Position numbers and translations under genes: made by a program. The notes beneath the pieces were generated by a model. The model did not search any database. It was not told the origin of the DNA and was given only the letters and a program-made list of their open reading frames with translations. A stretch of 64,000 bases of DNA from Belnapia moabensis DSM 16746 (GTDB lineage Bacteria; Pseudomonadota; Alphaproteobacteria; Acetobacterales; Acetobacteraceae). The stretch covers positions 1-64,000 of the forward strand of contig NZ_JQKB01000027.1 in assembly GCF_000745835.1 (NCBI RefSeq), in the 5' to 3' direction. This document shows positions 57,702 through 64,000 of the stretch, piece by piece (within the stretch, counting starts at the first letter, position 1; the number at the start of each line of letters is the position of its first letter).

Positions 57702-58351
57702 CCCTTGTCCCCCAAGATCGCCTCGATCTGCCGGGCAACCTCGTTCATCTCCGCCATGCCGTCCACTACCCGGAGCACGCCTTGGGCGGCGTAATACGGC
57801 AGGAGGGGCGCGGTCTGGCGGTGATAGGCTTCCAGCCGGGCAGCTACCAGCTCTGCCTTGTCGTCGGCGCGGCGGGTGAACTCGCCGCTGCCGCAAACAT
57901 CACAGGTGCCGTGCTTGGCCAGCGGCTTGAATTGGTCGTGGTAGCCCTCTCCGCATTTGGCGCAGGTGAAGCGGCCGGAGATGCGGTCCACCAGGGCCAC
58001 ATCATCCACCTGGAGCTCGATGACGTGGTGGAGAGGCATGGCCTTCTCCTTCAGCATCAGGTCGAGCGCCTCCGCCTGCGGTACGGTACGGGGGAAGCCG
58101 TCCAGGATGAAGCCCTGGGCGACATCCGGCTGGGCGACTCGGCCGGCCAGCATGGCGATGATGATGGCATCCGGGACCAGCTCGCCCCGCTCCATGATCG
58201 CCTTGGCCTGCAGGCCAACCTCGCTGCCCGAGCGGACCTCGGCGCGCAGCATGTCGCCGGTCGAGATCTGCTTCAGCCCGTGGCGGTCCTCCAGGCGCTT
58301 GGCCTGGGTTCCCTTCCCCGCCCCGGGCGGACCCAGCAGGATCAGATTCAT
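57698..58351 (-). CDS. adk: Adenylate kinase
   Basis: 217 aa from ATG 58351. Phosphate-binding loop [20 protein letters not shown]-site [14 protein letters not shown], and a zinc-type lid with [12 protein letters not shown] and CDVCGSGEF supplying four cysteines. Interconverts AMP, ATP and ADP. Located between secY and rpsM as in many bacteria. Confidence 0.97.
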   Translation of the reverse strand: MNLILLGPPGAGKGTQAKRLEDRHGLKQISTGDMLRAEVRSGSEVGLQAKAIMERGELVPDAIIIAMLAGRVAQPDVAQGFILDGFPRTVPQAEALDLMLKEKAMPLHHVIELQVDDVALVDRISGRFTCAKCGEGYHDQFKPLAKHGTCDVCGSGEFTRRADDKAELVAARLEAYHRQTAPLLPYYAAQGVLRVVDGMAEMNEVARQIEAILGDKG

Positions 58352-58374
58352 AGCCTTATCCCCCTCCCCTTGCT

Positions 58375-59733
58375 TCAACGCGGCCGCGGTGCGCCGCGGC
58401 CACCCAGCCGGGCCTTGCGGATCAGGCCTTCATACTGGTGCGCGAAGAGATGGGACTGCACCTGCGCGACCGTGTCCATCGTCACCGAGACGATGATCAG
58501 CAGGGAGGTGCCGCCGAAATAGAAGGGCACGCCGTAATTGCTGATCAGCAGTTCGGGCAGGATACAAACGAGGCAAAGATAGAGGGCGCCGACCGCGGTC
58601 AGCCGGGTCAGCACCCGGTCGAAATAGTCGGCCGTGTGCTGGCCCGGGCGGATGCCGGGGACGAACCCGCCGTACTTCTTCAGGTTGTCCGCCGTCTCCA
58701 CCGGATTGAAGACCACCGCGGTGTAGAAGAAGGCGAAGAAGGCGATCAGCGCCAGGTAGAGCGCCATATAAAGCGGCTGGCCATGGGCGAGCGCGGCGCT
58801 GATCTGAGCCAGCCAGCCATCCGAGGCAGGATCGACCGCGAATCCGGCAATGGTCGCCGGCAGCAGCAGCAAGGAGGAGGCGAAGATCGGCGGGATGACG
58901 CCGGCGGTGTTCAGCTTCAGCGGCAGATGGGTGTTCTCGCCGCCGAACATGCGGTTGCCGACCTGGCGCTTCGGGTACTGCACCGGGATGCGGCGCTGCG
59001 CCCGCTCGACGAAGACGACGAGCGCGATCACCGCAAGCGCAATGGCGATGAAGGCGATGATGAAGAAGGTCGACAACGCGCCGGTGCGGCCGAGCTCCAG
59101 CAGAGAGACCAGCGCATGCGGCAGGTTGGCCACGATGCCGGCGAAGATGATGAGTGAGATGCCGTTGCCGACCCCGCGGGCGGTGATCTGCTCACCCAGC
59201 CACATCAGGAACATCGTCCCGCCGACCAGGGTGATGACGCAGGAGACGCGGAAGAACATGCCGGGATCGCCCACCGCCGGGCCGAAATTGCCGCGCATGC
59301 TTTCGAGGCCGACGGCGATACCGTAGGCCTGGAATATGGCAATCAGGACGGTGAGATAGCGGGTGTACTGGTTGATCTTCTTCCGGCCGGACTCGCCCTC
59401 CTTCTTCAGGGTCTCGAGCGCCGGTACGGCCGCCGTCATCAGCTGGATGATGATGCTCGCCGAGATATAAGGCATGATGTTCAGGGCGAAGACGGTCATG
59501 CGCCCGAGCGCGCCGCCCGTGAACATGTCGAACATGCCGAGAATCCCGCCGCCATGCTGACGCAGGATCTCGCCCATCACTCCGGCATCGACACCGGGCA
59601 CCGGCACATAGGTGCCGAGGCGATAGACCAGGAGCGCGCCCAGGGTGAACCAGAGGCGCCGTTTCAACTCGGTCGCCTTCGACAGCACCCCGAGATTGAG
59701 ATTGGCCGCAAGCTGCTCCGCTGCGGAGGCCAT
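58375..59733 (-). CDS. secY: Preprotein translocase subunit SecY
   Basis: 452 aa, ten membrane segments, the channel of the Sec translocon. Conserved segments include [19 protein letters not shown], the [16 protein letters not shown] plug-adjacent region, [21 protein letters not shown] and the C-terminal [19 protein letters not shown]. Followed by rplO upstream in the operon, with a 117-bp gap. Confidence 0.98.
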   Translation of the reverse strand: MASAAEQLAANLNLGVLSKATELKRRLWFTLGALLVYRLGTYVPVPGVDAGVMGEILRQHGGGILGMFDMFTGGALGRMTVFALNIMPYISASIIIQLMTAAVPALETLKKEGESGRKKINQYTRYLTVLIAIFQAYGIAVGLESMRGNFGPAVGDPGMFFRVSCVITLVGGTMFLMWLGEQITARGVGNGISLIIFAGIVANLPHALVSLLELGRTGALSTFFIIAFIAIALAVIALVVFVERAQRRIPVQYPKRQVGNRMFGGENTHLPLKLNTAGVIPPIFASSLLLLPATIAGFAVDPASDGWLAQISAALAHGQPLYMALYLALIAFFAFFYTAVVFNPVETADNLKKYGGFVPGIRPGQHTADYFDRVLTRLTAVGALYLCLVCILPELLISNYGVPFYFGGTSLLIIVSVTMDTVAQVQSHLFAHQYEGLIRKARLGGRGAPRPR

Positions 59734-59850
59734 GGATCCTAAACCCTCCTCACGACAGCGGCGCCAACAACCGAGGGGAAGCCCCCCGGCCGTGGCGCCG
59801 CAGCCACGAACCTGTACTTAGGTAGCGAGCGGCCCGGCGGGCCGCAAGCA

Positions 59851-60351
59851 TCACGCCTCCGCGGGCGCCTCTTCGGCCGCCGCGGGCGGGTTCAGCAGGG
59901 TGATCGTGCCACCCGCAGCTTGCACAGCCGCGACCGCACTGGCCGAGGCGCCGGAGACGGTGATGGTCACCGCCCGGCTCAGCGTGCCATGGCCCAGCAG
60001 CCGCACGCCGGCGAGCTTCGCCCCTGTACGGACGATGCCGGCCGCGCGCAGCGCCGCCTCATCGATCGGCTGATCACCGGGCAGCTTGCCCTCGGCGATC
60101 GCCTGCTCGAGACGGCCGAGGTTGAGCGGGGCATATTCCTTGCGGAAGATGTTGACGAAGCCTCGCTTCGGCAGCCGCCGGTAGATCGGCAGCTGGCCGC
60201 CCTCGAAGCCGTTCAGCGACACGCCTTCGCGCGCCTTCTGGCCCTTCACGCCCTTGCCGGAGGTCTTGCCCTTGCCGGAGCCGATGCCGCGGCCAAGCCG
60301 CTTCGACTTGTAGCGCGCGCCGTCATTGTCGCGCAGCTCGTTCAGTTTCAT
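59851..60351 (-). CDS. rplO: 50S ribosomal protein L15
   Basis: 166 aa. Gly/Lys-rich N-terminus ([21 protein letters not shown]), [17 protein letters not shown] and a C-terminal RplO domain, with an Ala/Glu-rich tail ([11 protein letters not shown]) beyond the usual end. Confidence 0.98.
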   Translation of the reverse strand: MKLNELRDNDGARYKSKRLGRGIGSGKGKTSGKGVKGQKAREGVSLNGFEGGQLPIYRRLPKRGFVNIFRKEYAPLNLGRLEQAIAEGKLPGDQPIDEAALRAAGIVRTGAKLAGVRLLGHGTLSRAVTITVSGASASAVAAVQAAGGTITLLNPPAAAEEAPAEA

Positions 60352-60367
60352 GGGTCTTGCTCCCCGC

Positions 60368-60556
60368 TCAGCCTTCCACCTTGATGAGGTGGGCCACCTT
60401 ACGGATCATGCCGCGAACCGCCGGAGTGTCCTCCAGCTCCCGCGAACGGTGCATCTTGTTGAGGCCGAGGCCGATCAGCGTCTCGCGCTGGCCCGGCTTG
60501 CGCCCGATCGGCGACCCGGTCTGGGTCACCTTCACGGTCTTCTTCGTCTCAGACAT
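60368..60556 (-). CDS. rpmD: 50S ribosomal protein L30
   Basis: 62 aa from ATG 60556 ([20 protein letters not shown]). [21 protein letters not shown] is the L30 signature. It overlaps the rpsE 3' end by 8 nt. Confidence 0.97.
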   Translation of the reverse strand: MSETKKTVKVTQTGSPIGRKPGQRETLIGLGLNKMHRSRELEDTPAVRGMIRKVAHLIKVEG

Positions 60557-61199
60557 TCGGAGCCTCCGCGGCCGAAGCCTCGGCCGGGGCCTGGTCCTTG
60601 CGCGGGCCCAGCAGGTCGGAGACCTTCTTGCCGCGCCGGGAGGCGACGGCACGCGGGCTCGTGCTGCGGGTCAGGGCCGCGAAGGTGGCCTTGATCATGT
60701 TGTGCGGGTTGGTCGAGCCGAGGCACTTGGCCACGACATCGCCCATGCCGAGCGTCTCGAAGATGGCGCGCATCGGGCCACCGGCGATGATGCCGGTACC
60801 GGCGGGCGCCGCCCGCAGAATCACTCGGCCGGCGCCGAACTCGCCGATGACGTCATGGTGCAGGGTCCGGCCTTCGCGCATCGGCACGCGGACCATGGTC
60901 CGCTTCGCCTGCTCGGTTGCCTTGCGGATCGCCTCCGGCACCTCGCGGGCCTTGCCGGCGCCCCAGCCAACGCGGCCCTTCTGGTCGCCTACCACGACGA
61001 GCGCGGCGAAGCTGAACCGGCGGCCACCCTTCACCACCTTGGCGACGCGGTTGATGGTGACGAGCTTGTCCTTCAGCTCGTCGCCGTCCTGGCGCTCCTG
61101 GCGGTTCTCGTTCTCGCGGCCACGGCCGCGGCCACGACGGCGATCGCCGCCCTCGCCGCCATGCTCGCCGCCGCCACCGCTATGAGGGGTACGTGCCAT
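60549..61199 (-). CDS. rpsE: 30S ribosomal protein S5
   Basis: 216 aa, longer than E. coli S5 (about 166) because of a Gly/Arg/Glu-rich N-terminal extension ([17 protein letters not shown]) and an Ala-rich C-terminus. The core has [34 protein letters not shown] and [15 protein letters not shown]. Confidence 0.98.
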   Translation of the reverse strand: MARTPHSGGGGEHGGEGGDRRRGRGRGRENENRQERQDGDELKDKLVTINRVAKVVKGGRRFSFAALVVVGDQKGRVGWGAGKAREVPEAIRKATEQAKRTMVRVPMREGRTLHHDVIGEFGAGRVILRAAPAGTGIIAGGPMRAIFETLGMGDVVAKCLGSTNPHNMIKATFAALTRSTSPRAVASRRGKKVSDLLGPRKDQAPAEASAAEAPNV

Positions 61200-61210
61200 C
61201 TATGCGATCC

Positions 61211-61573
61211 TCAGAACGACAGCCCGCCCTCGCGGGCGGCGTCGGCCAGGGCCTTGACCCGGCCATGATACAGGTAAGGCCCGCGGTCGAAGACGACCTT
61301 CTCGACGCCGGCAGCACGAGCGCGCTCAGCCACCAGCTTGCCGACCTGGGTCGCGGCGTCCTTGTCGGCGCCGGTCTTCAGCGACTCGCGCATCGTCTTC
61401 TCGATGGAAGACGCGGCGGCGAGGGTGCGGCCCTGGGCGTCGTCGATCACCTGGGCGTAGATGTGCTTGCCCGAGCGGAAGACGGAAAGCCGCGGACGGC
61501 CGCCGCTCTTGATCTTCAGCTGGTAGCGCAGGCGGGACCGCCGGCGCGTTTGCAGTGCGAGCTTGTCGGCCAT
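61211..61573 (-). CDS. rplR: 50S ribosomal protein L18
   Basis: 120 aa, normal length. [20 protein letters not shown] and [29 protein letters not shown] identify L18, which binds 5S rRNA. The ATG overlaps the rplF stop by 1 nt. Confidence 0.98.
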   Translation of the reverse strand: MADKLALQTRRRSRLRYQLKIKSGGRPRLSVFRSGKHIYAQVIDDAQGRTLAAASSIEKTMRESLKTGADKDAATQVGKLVAERARAAGVEKVVFDRGPYLYHGRVKALADAAREGGLSF

Positions 61574-62106
61574 TACTTCTTCTTACCCTCCTTCCGGAGG
61601 ATCTGCTCATCGGTGTAGCGCACGCCCTTGCCCTTGTAAGGCTCGGGTCCACGCCAGGCGCGGATCTCGGCGGCAACCTGACCAACCTGACGCTTGTCCG
61701 CCCCTTCCACCTTCACGGCGGTCGGGCGTTCGCAGGTGATCTTGATGCCCTCGGGGATCGGGTAGCGGACCTCGTGGCTGTAGCCGAGGTTCAGAACCAG
61801 ATCCTTGCCCTGCACCGCGGCGCGGTAGCCGGTGCCGTTGATCTCCATCGACTTAGTGAATCCGGTGGAAACGCCCGTCACCATGCTGTTGATCAGGCTG
61901 CGGGTGGTGCCCCACATGGTGCGGCTGCGGCGGTCGTCCCGGCGCGGCTTCACCGCCACCTGGTTGTCCGCGATCTCCACATCAACTTCATCCGTCAGGT
62001 CGAGCTTGAGCTCGCCATTCCGGCCCTTGGCCACCACGGTCCGGCCCTGCAGCGCCACCTGGACGCCGCTCGGGACCGGGACGGGATATTTGCCGACGCG
62101 CGACAT
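61573..62106 (-). CDS. rplF: 50S ribosomal protein L6
   Basis: 177 aa. [20 protein letters not shown] at the start, [22 protein letters not shown], and the C-terminal [20 protein letters not shown] are diagnostic. Confidence 0.98.
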   Translation of the reverse strand: MSRVGKYPVPVPSGVQVALQGRTVVAKGRNGELKLDLTDEVDVEIADNQVAVKPRRDDRRSRTMWGTTRSLINSMVTGVSTGFTKSMEINGTGYRAAVQGKDLVLNLGYSHEVRYPIPEGIKITCERPTAVKVEGADKRQVGQVAAEIRAWRGPEPYKGKGVRYTDEQILRKEGKKK

Positions 62107-62120
62107 GCTGTATCCCTCCC

Positions 62121-62519
62121 TTAGAACACGCGGCAGAGGACTTCACCGCCAACATTGGCGGTGCGGGCCTCGGTATCGCTCATCACGCCACGGGGCGTGG
62201 AGAGGATGGAGATGCCGAGCCCGTTGTAGAACTTCGGCAGTTCCTTGATCTTGCTGTAGACGCGCCGGCCGGGCTTGGAGACGCGGGTGATCTCCTTGAT
62301 GGCGGGCTCGCCTTCGGAATACTTCAGCTCGATCTCGATGCGGCTGACGCCGGGGCGCTCCTGCTCCACCCGCCAGGCGCGGATGTAGCCTTCACGCTTC
62401 AGCACGTCGAGCACATCGGTCCGCAGCCGGCTGGCCGGGGCGACGCAACGCGTCTGCCGGGCCCGCTGGGCGTTGCGGATACGGGTGAGCAGATCCCCGA
62501 GCGGATCGGACAGAGACAT
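62121..62519 (-). CDS. rpsH: 30S ribosomal protein S8
   Basis: 132 aa. [17 protein letters not shown] at the start and the C-terminal [20 protein letters not shown] are S8 hallmarks. In E. coli S8 represses the spc operon; whether that holds here cannot be seen. Confidence 0.98.
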   Translation of the reverse strand: MSLSDPLGDLLTRIRNAQRARQTRCVAPASRLRTDVLDVLKREGYIRAWRVEQERPGVSRIEIELKYSEGEPAIKEITRVSKPGRRVYSKIKELPKFYNGLGISILSTPRGVMSDTEARTANVGGEVLCRVF

Positions 62520-62531
62520 ATCCCCGCTCCC

Positions 62532-62837
62532 TTACCAGCTCGCCTTGGTCACGCCGGGCAGCTGGCCAGTATTGGCGAGCTCCCGCAGCATGTTCCGGCT
62601 GAGCTTGAACTTGCGATAATTGCCGCGCGGGCGGCCAGTGAGCTCGCAGCGCAGGCGCACGCGCACCTTGGCGCCGTTGCGCGGCAGCTGGGCGAGCTTC
62701 AGGGTCGCATCGAACCGGTCCTCGACCGGCAGGGTGCGATCCATGACGATACCCTTCAGCGCCGCGCGCTTGGCAGCATGCGTCGACGAGAGCTTCGCCC
62801 GACGCTTGTTCTTCTCGACTGCCGAAGTCTTGGCCAT
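62532..62837 (-). CDS. rpsN: 30S ribosomal protein S14, zinc-independent type
   Basis: 101 aa. [19 protein letters not shown] and the C-terminal [19 protein letters not shown] identify S14. The long form without CxxC zinc motifs. Confidence 0.98.
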   Translation of the reverse strand: MAKTSAVEKNKRRAKLSSTHAAKRAALKGIVMDRTLPVEDRFDATLKLAQLPRNGAKVRVRLRCELTGRPRGNYRKFKLSRNMLRELANTGQLPGVTKASW

Positions 62838-62887
62838 ACGGTTCTATCCTCCGGAACCTGCCCGGCTCGCCGGGCGGTTTTCCAAGA

Positions 62888-63571
62888 TCAGTTCTGGAAG
62901 GGAAGCTGGAACGCCTTGAGCAGCGCCTTCGCTTCCTTATCGGTCTTCGCCGTGGTGACGAACTGGATGTCCATGCCCCGGACCGTGTCCACGCGATCGT
63001 AGTTGATCTCGGGGAACACGATCTGCTCCTTCAAGCCCATGGCGAAGTTGCCACGGCCGTCGAAGCCCTTAGTGCCGGGGAGGCCACGGAAGTCCCGCAC
63101 GCGCGGCAGCGCGATGGTGACGAGCCGGTCGAGGAACTCGTACATCCGCGCCTTGCGCAGCGTCACCTTGCAGCCGATCTGCTGGCCTTCGCGGATCTTG
63201 AAGCCGGCGATCGCCTTCTTCGCCTTGGTCCGCACCGGCTTCTGGCCGGCGATGGCCGTCAGGTCGGCGACCGCGGCGTCGAGCTTCTTGCCATCGGCCG
63301 CGGCTTCGCCGACGCCCATGTTGATGACGATCTTCTCGAGCTTCGGCACTTCCATCGGGTTCTTGTAGCCGAACTCCTCGACCAGGCGCTGCCGAACGAC
63401 CTCAGCGTAAAAGGTCGCAAGGCGCGTACGCTCGGCCGGCGAAGCGGCGGACTTGCCGGGCTTCGCGGCGACGGTCGTGACGGTGCGGCTGCCTTCCTCG
63501 CGGTTGGCTTCCGGCTTCTTGGCGTTGGCCGGGGCGCCCTTCTTGGCGCCGCCCTTCTTCGAATCGCTCAT
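62888..63571 (-). CDS. rplE: 50S ribosomal protein L5 with basic N-terminal extension
   Basis: 227 aa against the usual ~180. The L5 core starts near residue 50 ([20 protein letters not shown]) and contains [35 protein letters not shown] and [17 protein letters not shown]. The first ~48 residues are Lys/Ala/Glu-rich low complexity. The start is supported by the ATGA overlap with the rplX stop. Confidence 0.96.
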   Translation of the reverse strand: MSDSKKGGAKKGAPANAKKPEANREEGSRTVTTVAAKPGKSAASPAERTRLATFYAEVVRQRLVEEFGYKNPMEVPKLEKIVINMGVGEAAADGKKLDAAVADLTAIAGQKPVRTKAKKAIAGFKIREGQQIGCKVTLRKARMYEFLDRLVTIALPRVRDFRGLPGTKGFDGRGNFAMGLKEQIVFPEINYDRVDTVRGMDIQFVTTAKTDKEAKALLKAFQLPFQN

Positions 63572-63888
63572 GCGTCAAGCACCTCGCCCGAAGGCTTCGC
63601 CACCCGCACCTTCTTCCCATCCTCCAGCACGCGGAACCCAACGCGGGTCGGCTTGCCGGACTTCGGGTCGAGGAGCGCCAGGTTCGAGACGTGGATCGGC
63701 GCCTCCTTCTCCTGGATGCCGCCGGGCTGGTTCATGCCCTGCGGCTTCTGGTGGCGCTTCACCACGTTCACGCCCTGCACCAGGGCACGCTTCTCGGTCG
63801 GCAACACGGCAATGACCTCGCCGCGCTTGCCCTTGTCGCGGCCGGTCAGCACCTGGACCCGGTCGCCCTTCTTGATCTTCGCGGCCAT
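63568..63888 (-). CDS. rplX: 50S ribosomal protein L24
   Basis: 106 aa. KOW motif [20 protein letters not shown] at the start, then [13 protein letters not shown] and [20 protein letters not shown]. An assembly initiator of the large subunit. Co-translated with rplE through ATGA. Confidence 0.98.
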   Translation of the reverse strand: MAAKIKKGDRVQVLTGRDKGKRGEVIAVLPTEKRALVQGVNVVKRHQKPQGMNQPGGIQEKEAPIHVSNLALLDPKSGKPTRVGFRVLEDGKKVRVAKPSGEVLDA

Positions 63889-63890
63889 GG

Positions 63891-64000
63891 TCAGAGGACC
63901 TCCGGCGCCAGCGAGATGATCTTCATGTACTTACGCGCCCGAAGCTCGCGCACGACCGGTCCGAAGATGCGGGTGCCGATCGGCTCGCCCTGCTTGTTGA
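63891..64000 (-). CDS. rplN: 50S ribosomal protein L14, C-terminal end (cut by window edge)
   Basis: The last 35 codons are visible: [17 protein letters not shown], then [13 protein letters not shown] and stop at 63891, 2 bp before the rplX start. This is the diagnostic L14 C-terminus. The rest lies beyond the window. Confidence 0.95.
   Translation of the reverse strand, partial: NKQGEPIGTRIFGPVVRELRARKYMKIISLAPEVL

Overview
The window is very GC-rich chromosomal DNA from an alphaproteobacterium, most likely Acetobacteraceae (Roseomonas-like, order Rhodospirillales). That placement is inferred from composition, from the order yebC-ruvCAB-ybgC-tolQRAB-pal-cpoB-tilS-ftsH-folP-glmM, from the spc/alpha ribosomal operon, and from the accessory families (Bug and TRAP binding proteins, alphaproteobacterial intergenic palindromes). 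No species can be named from the sequence alone.

Layout. (1) 1-13.7 kb, minus strand: one nearly unbroken housekeeping series. It holds the Holliday junction genes ruvCAB with yebC upstream, the complete Tol-Pal envelope system, then tilS, ftsH, folP and the start of glmM. Many junctions are 4-nt stop/start overlaps. (2) 13.8-16.2 kb: a PPOX-class flavin protein, a small hypothetical protein and a nucleotide-sugar dehydrogenase. (3) 16.3-28.6 kb: an accessory surface and secretion region. Two divergent RTX (glycine/aspartate-rich calcium-binding) proteins are followed by a GT2 glycosyltransferase broken by an apparent frameshift, a GT4 glycosyltransferase, a tail-anchored protein with a domain resembling part of the GT2 protein, two half-size ABC exporters and an HlyD-type adaptor. 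Together these look like a type I secretion module with a paired ABC component and linked glycosyltransferases; no TolC-like outer membrane channel is present.

(4) 28.7-35.1 kb: scavenging and metabolic genes (TRAP and Bug solute-binding proteins, a glutaredoxin-DinB fusion, an LLM flavin oxidoreductase, a crotonase, TspO, an APH-type kinase). (5) 35.1-36.0 kb: a small island of lower GC with an intergenic palindrome and an unrecognised protein with weak toxin-like features. (6) 36.0-55.2 kb: mixed genes, including ETF-ubiquinone oxidoreductase, a cysteine-free uracil-DNA glycosylase, lytic transglycosylase, MoaB, a DEAD-box helicase behind a structured leader, a Na/Pi cotransporter, nicotinamidase, a zinc dehydrogenase, a UxaA-type dehydratase, a tandem CHRD-like protein with EF-hand loops, an SbmA-like ABC protein, a luciferase-like oxidoreductase, a beta-propeller protein and an FkbM methyltransferase.

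(7) 55.2-64 kb, minus strand: the ribosomal spc/alpha operon, rplN-rplX-rplE-rpsN-rpsH-rplF-rplR-rpsE-rpmD-rplO-secY-adk-rpsM-rpsK-rpoA-rplQ, ending in a strong intrinsic terminator and with an internal promoter overlapping the adk stop codon. No tRNA, rRNA, CRISPR array, insertion sequence or prophage was seen.
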